DNA of 18,976 nt from Candidatus Moraniibacteriota bacterium (GTDB lineage Bacteria > Patescibacteriota > Minisyncoccia > Moranbacterales > UBA2206): NCBI GenBank assembly GCA_027351145.1, contig DAIEIZ010000010.1, forward strand, positions 1-18,976, read 5' to 3'. Each line of letters starts with the position of its first letter. The stretch's first letter is position 1. Below the pieces are notes generated by a model. It was not told the origin of the DNA. It made no database searches and worked only from the letters and a program-made list of their open reading frames with translations. Below are positions 7,751 through 15,315 of the stretch, in pieces. The position numbers were made by a program, and so were the translations under genes.

Positions 7751-7924
7751 ATGAGTCGAGTTTGTGAAGTATGTGGACGCGGTCCGGGAACAGGCCACAC
7801 CGTGAGTCATTCCAATGTTAAAACCTTGCGAAAATTTCAAATTAATTTGCAAAGCAAGAAAATTAATGGTACCAAAACAAGAATCTGTACCCGTTGCATT
7901 AAAACTTCCAATAAAGAAAAATAG
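7751..7924 (+). CDS. rpmB: 50S ribosomal protein L28, four-cysteine type
   Basis: Small 23S rRNA-binding protein of the large subunit. The 57 residues begin 'MSRVCEVCGRGPGTGHTVSH', then 'NVKTLRKFQINLQ', and end with 'TRICTRCIKTSNKEK'. Two CxxC pairs (VCEVC near the N-terminus, ICTRC near the C-terminus) mark the zinc-binding form of L28. The frame is open further upstream to 7685, but the added 22 residues are unlike L28, so ATG 7751 is the start. No SD precedes it. It is the only clear plus-strand gene of the window and stands alone, converging on ndk with a shared terminator. Confidence 0.95.
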   Translation: MSRVCEVCGRGPGTGHTVSHSNVKTLRKFQINLQSKKINGTKTRICTRCIKTSNKEK

Positions 7925-7943
7925 ACTTTTCTTTTGTGAAATC

Positions 7944-7981
7944 AAAAAATCCTCCAAAGCAGAAGCCGCGGAGGATTTTTT
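7944..7981. terminator. Bidirectional terminator between rpmB and ndk
   Basis: AAAAAATCCTCC and GGAGGATTTTTT form a perfect 12-base inverted repeat around a 14-base loop. It gives a stem with a T-run in both directions, 20 bases after the rpmB stop and just after the ndk stop. Confidence 0.9.
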
Positions 7982-7999
7982 AATCTCTGAATTCATAAC

Positions 8000-8611
8000 C
8001 TATTCCAAAATACCATCCAAATTTACATCATACAAAATTTGCTCTTGAACAAGGCGGTAATTAATAATCTCTTCCTTGGAAAACCAAAGTGCGATTTCTC
8101 TTTCTGCTTCTTCTGGCGACTCTGAACAATGAATCAGATTGCGCACCGCTCTACCGTCAACACTCGTAATCTCATAGGAATCAATGGTAAAATCACCACG
8201 AATCGTTCCCACGTCAGAAGTAGTTGGCTCAGTTGTACCGACAAGTTTCGTCACCACGCCAGTCGCCTTGTTTCCCTCCCAAACCATAGCAACAACAGGA
8301 CCGGAAGTCATAAATTTTACCAAAGCCTCAATAATTTCCTTGCCATAATCAATTGCGCTTTTGTCCACCATCAGACCATTAGCTTTTCTTTCTTCAATAC
8401 TGCGGCTGCCTTTTTTCTCATACCACGCATTGTCTTTGTTATAATGCTTCCAGCATCTCTCAGTATCAAGAATTGTCAATTTCAAACCAACCAGTTTTAA
8501 TCCCGTGCGTTCAAAACGCTTAATCACTTCTCCGATTAGCCCACGTTGCACGCCATCGGGCTTGATAAAAACCATTGTGCGCTCTTTTTTTGGATGTCTC
8601 TGTTGCTCCAT
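8000..8611 (-). CDS. ndk: Nucleoside-diphosphate kinase, enlarged form
   Basis: Transfers the gamma-phosphate of ATP to nucleoside diphosphates through a phosphohistidine. The 203-aa protein starts with the family signature 'KERTMVFIKPDGVQRGLIG', has 'FMTSGPVVAMVWEG' in the middle, then 'GTIRGDF' and the active-site segment 'NLIHCSESPEEAEREIALWF' with catalytic His161. It is about 50 residues longer than a typical bacterial Ndk. One insertion lies around residues 60-90, between 'KHYNKDNAWYEKK' and 'KEIIEALVKF'; a second of about eight residues ('SYEITSVDG') lies just before the active-site segment; and there is a short C-terminal tail. The start is ATG 8611 (ATG 8575 is possible). It is 27 bases after recA without an SD, so probably co-transcribed with it. 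Confidence 0.95.
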   Translation of the reverse strand: MEQQRHPKKERTMVFIKPDGVQRGLIGEVIKRFERTGLKLVGLKLTILDTERCWKHYNKDNAWYEKKGSRSIEERKANGLMVDKSAIDYGKEIIEALVKFMTSGPVVAMVWEGNKATGVVTKLVGTTEPTTSDVGTIRGDFTIDSYEITSVDGRAVRNLIHCSESPEEAEREIALWFSKEEIINYRLVQEQILYDVNLDGILE

Positions 8612-8638
8612 ACTATTTTTTAATAAAATAAATAATTA

Positions 8639-9673
8639 TTACTTATCCGCCTCTGCCTCTTGCTCAGCCACTTTCTTGAAAATTCCCTTAACAATTTCCG
8701 ATTGAATCTTCTTGTCAGCTTTGAGAAATACTTTGGCCGATTCGCGTCCGACACCCAGCTTCACTTCCCCATAGATATATGAATTGCCTTTTTTCGCCAC
8801 CACTTCATATTTCACGCCGGTATCCAAAACATCGCCCGCAGCAGAAATTCCTTCATTATACATAATATCAAACTCGGCTGTGCGAAAAGGTGGCGCGACT
8901 TTGTTTTTGACAATTTTGACTTTTGTGCGATTGCCAACAATGTCTTCCCCTTTTTTGATCTGCGCACTGCGTCTCACTTCCACACGGACAGAGGCATAAA
9001 ATTTCAAAGCGTTTCCACCAGTCGTCGTTTCCGGATTACCGAATACCACGCCGATTTTCATGCGAATCTGATTGATGAAAATCACAGTACAATTGGAGCG
9101 AGAAATAATGGCTGTCAGTTTTCGCAAAGCCTGCGACATTAGCCGCGCCTGACGTCCCATATGACTATCTCCCATATCACCTTCAATTTCTGCTTTCGGC
9201 ACCAGCGCCGCCACACTATCCACCACTACCACATCAATCGACCCGGAATTCACCAAGGCATCCACGATATCCAGCGCTTGCTCGCCATTGTCCGGTTGGG
9301 ATATGAGCAGATCATTTATGTTCACACCGATTCTTTTAGCATACTCCGGATCTAACGCGTGCTCCGCATCAATAAACGCTGCCACCCCTCCCGCCTTTTG
9401 CGTATTGGCAATAATGTGCAGTGTCAAAGTGGTTTTCCCTGAAGACTCTGGTCCGTAAATTTCCACTACGCGACCACGCGGGATTCCACCGATTCCCAAA
9501 GCTAAGTCCAAAGAAATTGAGCCGGTCGGAATTGATGCCACATCAACATGTTTAATGTCGCCTAATTTCATGATCACTCCTTCACCAAATTTCTCTCGAA
9601 TTTCCGACACAACATTGTCCACACCTTTTTCTTGCTCCTTATTTTTCCCTTCTTTCTTTTCATCATCTTTCAT
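8639..9673 (-). CDS. recA: Recombinase RecA
   Basis: ATP-dependent strand-exchange protein of homologous recombination and, where present, co-protease for LexA-type repressors. The 344-aa protein has full length. Walker A is G74-PESSGKT-81, Walker B is in 'SIDVVVVDSVAALVPKAE', loop L1 is in 'GDMGDSHMGRQARLMSQALR', and loop L2 with the DNA-binding residues is 'VFGNPETTTGGNALKFYAS'. A charged N-terminal extension of about 17 residues (MKDDEKKEGKNKEQ) precedes the core. The ATG is at 9673, 32 bases after the rodZ-like gene and without SD. No LexA-like operator is visible in the gap, and its expression probably depends on the upstream ftsK/rodZ transcript. Confidence 0.98.
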   Translation of the reverse strand: MKDDEKKEGKNKEQEKGVDNVVSEIREKFGEGVIMKLGDIKHVDVASIPTGSISLDLALGIGGIPRGRVVEIYGPESSGKTTLTLHIIANTQKAGGVAAFIDAEHALDPEYAKRIGVNINDLLISQPDNGEQALDIVDALVNSGSIDVVVVDSVAALVPKAEIEGDMGDSHMGRQARLMSQALRKLTAIISRSNCTVIFINQIRMKIGVVFGNPETTTGGNALKFYASVRVEVRRSAQIKKGEDIVGNRTKVKIVKNKVAPPFRTAEFDIMYNEGISAAGDVLDTGVKYEVVAKKGNSYIYGEVKLGVGRESAKVFLKADKKIQSEIVKGIFKKVAEQEAEADK

Positions 9674-9705
9674 ATATGTAAATATTATTTATTAGCTTAA
9701 TCAGT

Positions 9706-10689
9706 TTACTGTTTTTTATCATCTTTGGCAAAAACCACCCCTTTAATTGCTCCACTATCTTTTCCAAGCATTCCCTTATCCTCTCCATTGAGCTTAATAT
9801 GCGTTGCATTGGCCTGTCCGGAACTGATTACGATTTTGTCATGAGCGTTATATTTTTGCACATCTCCAGCAAGAACCGTTCCGCTAAAAACCAAGTTTCC
9901 ATCTGCCTCAACGCTAATCCAAACTGGTCCCAGATCAACACTCAGCTCAATCTGCACCGCATTATCATCCGCCCCTGAAACATTCTGGACAGGCAAATCT
10001 CCTGCTACACTATTGCCAGTCGCGTCCATGCTATTGTCCGTATACGTTGCCTGCACAGTCACATTTTCAGCAGCTTCTTTTTGAAATCTATTTACCGCCC
10101 TTACATGAATAACGTTAATGCCCGATTGCAAAGAGATGTCTTCTTTAAATTTTCCATTATCATCCACCAGAACCGGTTGATCATTGACAAACACGCGCGC
10201 ATCTTTATCAGTCTTGCCCTCTAAAGAAATGGTGTTCCCTGAAACATTAGAGTTTGACTCAGGAGCCAAAATAATAAGCCGTGGCGTGTCCGTGAGAGAT
10301 CCGGCTTCACGGTAGAGATAAAAAAATGCACCTAAAACAAAAATAGCAGCAAAGAACAGCGCAATCTTTTTTGGTGTAAAAACAAAAGCGGAGATATTCA
10401 GCGGAGATATTCTCAAATTAACCTTTTCGGGATTTTTACCTTTCTCTAAATTTTTCCTAATCCCCTTTTCCTTTTTAAAAAGCTTAATGAGACCATGCTC
10501 ATCCACTCCCAAAAAATCTCCATAACTTTTAAGAAATCCGCGCACATAGACATCCGCCGGAAGCTCATCATATTTTCCATCTTCAAGGCATTGCAAATAT
10601 TCCACCCGGATTTTTGTCACTCTAGAAATTTCATTAAGCGCGATTCTTTTTTCCGAACGCAATTTTTTGAGTTTTTCGCCCAAAGTCAT
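9706..10689 (-). CDS. RodZ-like HTH, single-pass membrane protein
   Basis: Probable cell-shape or morphogenesis protein that links a cytoplasmic HTH to an outer-facing domain. From the chosen start the protein has 327 aa. Residues 1-75 form an Xre-type HTH of the HTH_25 kind ('LGEKLKKLRSEKRIALNEI', 'VYVRGFLKSYGDFLGV'). A single membrane helix lies at about 108-126. An extracytoplasmic beta-rich Ig/glucodextranase-B-like region covers 138-215, and a C-terminal DUF4115-like domain contains 'GPVWISVEADG' and 'LAGDVQKY'. I chose ATG 10689 because AAAGG lies eight bases upstream and the HTH starts there. Longer starts at ATG 10725 or GTG 10737 add residues unlike the family. It lies between ftsK and recA, an arrangement met in other bacteria where ftsK, rodZ and recA cluster. 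Confidence 0.85.
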   Translation of the reverse strand: MTLGEKLKKLRSEKRIALNEISRVTKIRVEYLQCLEDGKYDELPADVYVRGFLKSYGDFLGVDEHGLIKLFKKEKGIRKNLEKGKNPEKVNLRISPLNISAFVFTPKKIALFFAAIFVLGAFFYLYREAGSLTDTPRLIILAPESNSNVSGNTISLEGKTDKDARVFVNDQPVLVDDNGKFKEDISLQSGINVIHVRAVNRFQKEAAENVTVQATYTDNSMDATGNSVAGDLPVQNVSGADDNAVQIELSVDLGPVWISVEADGNLVFSGTVLAGDVQKYNAHDKIVISSGQANATHIKLNGEDKGMLGKDSGAIKGVVFAKDDKKQ

Positions 10690-10808
10690 TGTGCCAACCT
10701 TTCTTTTTGTAAAGCCGTTTGTCATAATAAAAAACACTGGATTAATTCAAAACCTTCGTGTTTTATTTTGATTTTTGTTTTTGTCCGCTAACTGACAGTT
10801 TGATTTTT

Positions 10809-13196
10809 CTACATCTCCCACTTATCCCGCTTTTGCTGATCGGCAATATCATCATTATAGACTGTTCCCTCTGACGATGAAAGGCCAAAAATCTCCCTTG
10901 GCTTTGCACCATCAGCCGGACCAACTATGCCTTTTTCTTCCAGGATATCAAGAAGTCTTGCTGCTCGAGCATAACCGACGCGCAAACGCCTTTGCAAAAA
11001 GGATGCGGAGGCTTTTTTGGATTGCAGAATTTCTTTCTTAGCCGCTTCATAAAGATCATCGTTATTTTCATCATTGAAACCATTAAAATTATCCAGTTCG
11101 GTTGCAATAGAAGCAGATTTTCCTGCCGTTATTTCTTCTGCCTCCTCGGTAATATCTCCAAATCCATTTTCCTCCTTAATAAACCCAACTATTTCCTTAA
11201 CCTCCTTTTCTGTTACAAACACACCTTGAATTCTTTGGGGTTTTGGAGAATTAGAACTAAGATAAAGCGAATCGCCATTGCCCAGAAGTTTTTCTGCACC
11301 AGCCATATCCAAAATTGTGCGCGAATCAATTTGCGTTGCCACTTGAAAAGAAATTCTAGTTGTGATATTGGCTTTTATTAGACCGGTAATCACCTCTACT
11401 GATGGACGTTGCGTGGAGACAATCAAATGAATCCCCACTGCCCGAGCCATCTGCGCAATTCGCACAATCGCGCCTTCCACTTCTTTCCCATGACTACCCA
11501 TAAGATCAGCCAACTCGTCAATCACTACTACGATATAAGGAATATTCATGTAATCTTCCTCGCTTACTTCGCCAGTTTCCGCGTCGACCAGCTTTCTTTT
11601 TTCACCTCTTTTGATTTTTTCCTTGAATGAAATAATATCTCTTACGCCCGCTTCTTGAAACAACTTATAGCGCTTCTCCATTTCACCCACCGCCCATTTC
11701 AAAGTGTTGACCACTTTAGCATTTTCCACAATCACAGGCGTAAGCAAATGTGCAATACCGTTATATAATGACAATTCAACTCGTTTCGGATCAACCATAA
11801 TAAACTTCAACTCATCCGGAGAGTTTTGATAGAGTAGCATTGTGATGATCGCATTCACACAAACTGACTTTCCCGTTCCGGTTGCTCCCGCCACCATCAG
11901 ATGCGGCATCTTGTCCAGACTGCCAAAAATATAATTTCCACTCACATCTTCACCAAGAGCAATTGTCAAATTTGATTTTCGATTTTTAAAATCCTTGCTT
12001 TCCAAGATTGAACGCAAACGCACAAAAGAAGAACTTTTGTTTGGCACTTCAATTCCAATCATTGATTTTCCCGGAATTGGCGCTTCAATCCGAATCGGCG
12101 CAGCCAGCGCCAAAGAAAGATCATTTTGCAAAGCCAAAATTTTGGCAATCTTCACTCCTACTGCCGGACGAAAGCTATATTGCGTTACTGACGGACCGGT
12201 TTTAATTTCACCACGCTCCACTTCAATCCCAAAATTTCGCAAAGCATTTTCGATGAGCTGCGCATTCAATTCCACATCTCCTCCTTTCGCCACTCCACTG
12301 GCTTTTTCCAATATATCCACTGGCGGAAATTTCCATTTCAATGTTTTATGCTTCCTTTCTGGAGCAGAATTGGCCATCAAACTTTTTTTAGCAAGAGAAT
12401 CGTTAGAATCATCCTCGTCCTCTAAAAGCTCTGAAGAAACAAATTGATCCCGTCCTTCTACGAATTTAATCTTGCCAATATTTTCTTTCGCCAGCATTTC
12501 CGACTCATCCCGCTCATCAGGAACAGTCTTTTCCGATTCAAAAATATCATCCTCCCTTTCCAAATTCATCTCAGGTATTATTTCATCATTAGTTACTTCA
12601 GCTTCATCCAGCGACGCTTCTTTTCTCATAAGGCTCTCAATAAAACTAACAACCGAAAATTCGAAAGCGATAATAACTCCCAAAAGGAGCAAGGCTAAAA
12701 TCACAACAAGACTTCCCGCATTGCCCAAATATTTGATTGAGTAGTATGCGACAATGTAGCCAACATAACCACCGCCCCGCCCCGCCTTGGCCACTGCCTG
12801 CATCTTAGAGGGAGCAAAAAACCAATGGAAAAGACCGGTAATACTGATAAAGACCACAAAAAGACCAATTAGTTTTGTTACATAAAAAATTGTTTCTTTG
12901 CGAAAAAACAAAACCACTCCGGCTAAGATCAAAAATAACGGAAAAATAAACTTTGTCCAACCAATTGTTTGTCCAATAAGATCATTTAAAAATTCCCCCA
13001 CTATTCCAGCAAAACCAAAAAATCCCAAAGCCGTCAAAAGCGCCAAAGTAAAAAGCACCACTCCGGCTACATTTCTTTTGACATCAGAGGAAAGAGAAAA
13101 ATCAAATTTATTCCTTGATTCACTTTCAGTCTCATTTTCTTTTATTTTTTTTCCATTGGAAACATTCTCTTTTTGTTGAATTTTTTTTCGTCCCAT
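10809..13196 (-). CDS. ftsK: DNA translocase FtsK/SpoIIIE
   Basis: Septum-located motor that pumps chromosomal DNA during division. The 795-aa protein has four to five N-terminal membrane helices (about 43-65, 80-98, 105-125 and 143-180). An acidic low-complexity linker covers about 185-290. The alpha/beta motor core has Walker A 'GATGTGKS' near residue 436 and Walker B 'VVVIDELADLM' near 556, followed by 'TQRPSVEVITGLIKANITTR'. The winged-helix gamma domain near 720-785 ('FLQRRLRVGYARAARLLDIL') recognises polar KOPS-type DNA sites in known homologues. The ATG at 13196 has no SD. It is the first gene of a probable ftsK-rodZ-recA-ndk operon. No dif site or KOPS skew was tested. Confidence 0.96.
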   Translation of the reverse strand: MGRKKIQQKENVSNGKKIKENETESESRNKFDFSLSSDVKRNVAGVVLFTLALLTALGFFGFAGIVGEFLNDLIGQTIGWTKFIFPLFLILAGVVLFFRKETIFYVTKLIGLFVVFISITGLFHWFFAPSKMQAVAKAGRGGGYVGYIVAYYSIKYLGNAGSLVVILALLLLGVIIAFEFSVVSFIESLMRKEASLDEAEVTNDEIIPEMNLEREDDIFESEKTVPDERDESEMLAKENIGKIKFVEGRDQFVSSELLEDEDDSNDSLAKKSLMANSAPERKHKTLKWKFPPVDILEKASGVAKGGDVELNAQLIENALRNFGIEVERGEIKTGPSVTQYSFRPAVGVKIAKILALQNDLSLALAAPIRIEAPIPGKSMIGIEVPNKSSSFVRLRSILESKDFKNRKSNLTIALGEDVSGNYIFGSLDKMPHLMVAGATGTGKSVCVNAIITMLLYQNSPDELKFIMVDPKRVELSLYNGIAHLLTPVIVENAKVVNTLKWAVGEMEKRYKLFQEAGVRDIISFKEKIKRGEKRKLVDAETGEVSEEDYMNIPYIVVVIDELADLMGSHGKEVEGAIVRIAQMARAVGIHLIVSTQRPSVEVITGLIKANITTRISFQVATQIDSRTILDMAGAEKLLGNGDSLYLSSNSPKPQRIQGVFVTEKEVKEIVGFIKEENGFGDITEEAEEITAGKSASIATELDNFNGFNDENNDDLYEAAKKEILQSKKASASFLQRRLRVGYARAARLLDILEEKGIVGPADGAKPREIFGLSSSEGTVYNDDIADQQKRDKWEM

Positions 13197-13215
13197 TGTT
13201 ATTCATTTCGCGAAT

Positions 13216-13229
13216 CCCGCCGTGGCGGG
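13216..13229 (-). repeat. GC-rich hairpin in the ftsK leader
   Basis: CCCGCC and GGCGGG face each other across two bases, about 20 bases upstream of the ftsK ATG. No T-run follows. In an otherwise AT-rich leader it may affect translation or mRNA stability. Confidence 0.4.
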
Positions 13230-13238
13230 GACATACGA

Positions 13239-13265
13239 ATTATACTTTTGAAAATTACATAACAA
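13239..13265 (-). promoter_or_regulatory. Possible ftsK promoter
   Basis: A perfect TATAAT (13239-13244) follows TTGTTA (13260-13265) after a short 15-base spacer. The -10 overlaps a TACGAAT word (13234-13240), the same word that is repeated in the str leader. The spacing is suboptimal. Confidence 0.35.
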
Positions 13266-13294
13266 GACTAGTTTATCACAAAGTTGAGAAATAT

Positions 13295-13329
13295 AAAAAC
13301 CCCCACATCCGCTTGAGGCGAATGTGGGG
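13295..13329 (-). terminator. Intrinsic terminator of the 55-aa peptide gene
   Basis: CCCCACAT and ATGTGGGG form an eight-pair stem, continued after one mismatch by CGC/GCG around a TTGAG loop. On the minus strand it is followed by GTTTTT. It lies about 45 bases after the gene's stop codon. Confidence 0.8.
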
Positions 13330-13374
13330 CGAGCCCCTCTCAATATACTCTCCATAAACTACTCTCTCTGGTTT

Positions 13375-13542
13375 TTAAAAAAATCCTGCATTACTTAGGA
13401 AAGTAATGGTAAGTGCCGGCATAAGAGCCAATAGAATCGCGAAATTCATAGTTTCTGATTCTTTATGCTCTAGCGCCCTCTTGACACAATCAGGACAAGA
13501 ACAAGCTTCTACCACTTGACCTTCTTCTTTTACTTCTTCCAT
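13375..13542 (-). CDS. Small Cys-rich single-pass membrane peptide, 55 aa
   Basis: I recognise no family. From ATG 13542 the peptide is acidic at first (MEEVKEEGQVVE), then has 'ACSCPDCVKRALEHKE' with three cysteines in a C-x-C-x-x-C pattern. It ends in one hydrophobic helix of about 20 residues (AILLALMPALTITFLSNAG) close to the C-terminus. This suggests a tail-anchored membrane peptide that could bind metal or be redox-active; that is inference. The frame continues to a GTG at 13584, but that codon lies beside a hairpin, so the ATG is preferred. It is expressed from a near-consensus promoter through a leader with two hairpins, and its ATG is preceded by AAAAAACAAAAAT, the same run found before the 204-aa gene. 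Confidence 0.6.
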   Translation of the reverse strand: MEEVKEEGQVVEACSCPDCVKRALEHKESETMNFAILLALMPALTITFLSNAGFF

Positions 13543-13561
13543 ATTTTTGTTTTTTCCTAGC

Positions 13562-13580
13562 TCGGGAATTAAGCTCCCGA
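13562..13580 (-). repeat. Leader hairpin upstream of the 55-aa peptide
   Basis: TCGGGA and TCCCGA enclose a seven-base loop, 20 bases upstream of the ATG at 13542. It has no T-run and is the second hairpin of this leader. It could be an operator or an RNA element. Confidence 0.4.
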
Positions 13581-13602
13581 TCACTGGGATTTTTAGTTAA
13601 AT

Positions 13603-13629
13603 AAAAAGAGGGCGGACTCACCCGCTCTC
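13603..13629 (-). terminator. Terminator-like hairpin within the leader (possible attenuator)
   Basis: On the minus strand GAGAGCGG and CCGCCCTC pair with one A-C mismatch around GTGAGT, followed by five T, an A and more T. It terminates the receiver gene upstream. It also lies only about 10 bases after the predicted start of the promoter at 13644-13672, so it would act on that transcript too. Confidence 0.65.
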
Positions 13630-13643
13630 TCTATTACTCTTAT

Positions 13644-13672
13644 AGTATACACCACCTAAATGAAAAAGTCAA
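13644..13672 (-). promoter_or_regulatory. Strong promoter for the 55-aa peptide
   Basis: TTGACT (13667-13672), 17 bases, TATACT (13644-13649); each hexamer matches five of six consensus bases. It begins 14 bases after the stop of the receiver gene. Confidence 0.7.
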
Positions 13673-13685
13673 GCCAAAGTCGCGT

Positions 13686-14138
13686 CTAATTACCTATTCC
13701 TAGTAATTCCTTGACCTTTTTGGATAAATCACTTGGTATGATTTGAGTTTTGACAAAAAAGGCTGCGATACCCATCTGTTCTACTCGCTTTTGCGTTTCA
13801 GAATCAACTGAAGCGGAAAGCACAATAATCGGAATGCTTCTTGTTTTCTCTTCTATCTTCAGCTTTGCCACAACCTCTTCTCCGCTCATCACCGGCATAA
13901 CCATATCAATAATTAGTAAATCAAAATCTTTTTCCAACGCCTCTTTGATGCCCCAACTTCCATTTTTAGCAGAAGAAACTTGAAAACCGTCTTGCTCCAG
14001 TTTTCCGCCAAACATATCAATGAAAACTTCCTGATCTTCAATTATCAGAATTTTCTTTGTCTCGATTTTGCTTTCTAACTTCTCTTCCATAACTGTTGAA
14101 TTAAGAAATTCACATAACTGCTTTTTTGCATCACCCAT
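13686..14138 (-). CDS. Stand-alone response-regulator receiver (CheY-like)
   Basis: Phosphoacceptor protein of a two-component or phosphorelay pathway, without output domain. The REC domain covers residues 28-148 of 150. It has the acidic pair E34-D35 in 'ILIIEDQEVF', phosphoacceptor D78 in 'LLIIDMVMPVMSG', switch Ser108 in 'IIVLSAS' and Lys130 in 'FFVKTQ', so all active residues are present. The first 27 residues are a variable extension; ATG 14090 (MEEKLESK) is an alternative start. It lies 137 bases after a 7TM sensor-like gene that lacks its kinase domain, and no intact kinase is found in the window. Its partner must be elsewhere or lost. Its own promoter lies immediately upstream. Confidence 0.9.
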   Translation of the reverse strand: MGDAKKQLCEFLNSTVMEEKLESKIETKKILIIEDQEVFIDMFGGKLEQDGFQVSSAKNGSWGIKEALEKDFDLLIIDMVMPVMSGEEVVAKLKIEEKTRSIPIIVLSASVDSETQKRVEQMGIAAFFVKTQIIPSDLSKKVKELLGIGN

Positions 14139-14148
14139 CTTATATTAA

Positions 14149-14177
14149 AATATAGCAAGCATTGCATTTTAGTGCAA
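14149..14177 (-). promoter_or_regulatory. Promoter of the receiver gene, near-leaderless
   Basis: TTGCAC (14172-14177), 17 bases, TATATT (14149-14154). Only ten bases separate the -10 from the ATG at 14138, so the mRNA leader would be about three bases. Confidence 0.5.
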
Positions 14178-14275
14178 ATATCCTTTTTTAGTAAAGTATT
14201 GCTATTGTCCAGAAGCAAGAATTAGCCCGTACAAGGTTCAGAAATGGCCTGAAAAAATAGCATCTGGCTAGCACC

Positions 14276-15115
14276 TCATCTTTTCCAAAACATCCAAACA
14301 ATGCCTGCGTAAAATATGAGCGAGATGAAATAGAACGTTGGAGTGAGAGATAGCAAAAACATTCCACCAAAAATCACAGAGATAATGGCAAAAGAGAACC
14401 ATTTTTTGGGAATAACTCCGAAATCAAAAAGATTATATTCTATAATGCCAAACGCTATAAGCACAATGAAAAATAGATTTCCAAGAATAAAGTAGGGAGA
14501 GATTTCAATTTCAAGATTCTTTGTCGCGTTAAAAATATCAACAACCTCATAGGCTACACTCCAAAGAAAGGAAAACATGATCGCAAAAATCAAAAGTCGC
14601 ACTTGAGATTTGGTATTATAGTACGCCCAAGAATCATTATATTTTCTAAAGAGCACTGTGGACGCCCAGATAGAATAGACCAGACCAAGCGAAAGACTTG
14701 GGTAGATATACCAGCTAACATTGGTAAGGCAAGTACTCTCATCATAGGCGCCAACGCCAAATCCACCAACCACCGCGAGAATTGTCAGAGAAAGCGGCAG
14801 AGCAAAAATTATCTTCCTTTCCCCAGTTAATTTTTCGCCTACAAATCCATAGGCAAAATACAGAATAAACAAAAAAATGAAATCCGCCAGATAGGATAGT
14901 CGCGAAAAAATATAACTGACCAGAGGGCTCGTCGTTTCCCATTGAATCAAATCACCAATCGTCCATAAGACGATAAGGACGATAAAATAAAAAGCATTCC
15001 GATTGACGGGATGCCTATGATTTTTAAATATTATGCTAAAAGCAACAATCAGTCCCAGGATGATTACTGAGGCATAGGAATAGACAATAAACAATGGCGT
15101 TTCCGATTGACACAT
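14276..15115 (-). CDS. 7TM sensor region of a histidine kinase, without kinase domain
   Basis: A 279-aa membrane protein that resembles the N-terminal 7TM domain of a class of bacterial histidine kinases (His_kinase_N-like). It has hydrophobic helices from about residue 8 onward and conserved-looking aromatic loops ('LIQWETTSPLVSYIFSRLSY', 'NVSWYIYPSLSL'). The junction 'FGIIEYNLFDFGVIPK' near residue 222 is where the 7TM part ends in such kinases. Two further helices follow and the frame stops with 'MFWKR'. No PAS, HisKA or HATPase part follows in any frame before the receiver gene, so it is either a truncated kinase or a stand-alone sensor. ATG 15115 has AAAAGG nine bases upstream. It may signal to the adjacent receiver through an unlinked kinase, which is inference. 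Confidence 0.7.
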   Translation of the reverse strand: MCQSETPLFIVYSYASVIILGLIVAFSIIFKNHRHPVNRNAFYFIVLIVLWTIGDLIQWETTSPLVSYIFSRLSYLADFIFLFILYFAYGFVGEKLTGERKIIFALPLSLTILAVVGGFGVGAYDESTCLTNVSWYIYPSLSLGLVYSIWASTVLFRKYNDSWAYYNTKSQVRLLIFAIMFSFLWSVAYEVVDIFNATKNLEIEISPYFILGNLFFIVLIAFGIIEYNLFDFGVIPKKWFSFAIISVIFGGMFLLSLTPTFYFISLIFYAGIVWMFWKR

Positions 15116-15204
15116 ATAACTTTACCTTTTGCACTTGAGCCAATATTTCTTCACCAAAACCGCCAAACTAGCTATGATTTAGCCGGTTATCTATTTTTGT
15201 TTTT

Positions 15205-15233
15205 ATCCTACACCTGAGACCATTTTTTGGCAA
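15205..15233 (-). promoter_or_regulatory. Possible promoter of the 7TM sensor gene
   Basis: TTGCCA (15228-15233, five of six), 17 bases, TAGGAT (15205-15210, four of six). The same TAGGAT is used in the much clearer tRNA-His promoter. The leader would be about 80 bases. Confidence 0.4.
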
Positions 15234-15261
15234 ATCAAGTGAATATTCCTCCTTGAATGGC

Positions 15262-15293
15262 AAAAAAACCAGCTATGCATAGCTGGTTTTTTT
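15262..15293. terminator. Bidirectional terminator after kinase tail A
   Basis: AAAAAAACCAGCTA and TAGCTGGTTTTTTT form a perfect 14-base inverted repeat around TGCA. It lies about 25 bases downstream of the stop of the kinase remnant and of the Fic gene, and separates them from the 7TM gene. Confidence 0.9.
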
Positions 15294-15315
15294 CTCAATG
15301 TAGTTCAAAACTATC

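Noticed and set aside
10690..10737. Longer RodZ-like start (GTG 10737 or ATG 10725)
   Set aside because: The ATG at 10689 has an SD-like AAAGG at good spacing and matches the beginning of the HTH family. The longer forms cannot be fully excluded.
14188..14370. A 60-codon frame after the 7TM gene that might be a kinase remainder
   Set aside because: Its translation shows no HisKA or HATPase feature and it overlaps the end of the 7TM gene in another frame.
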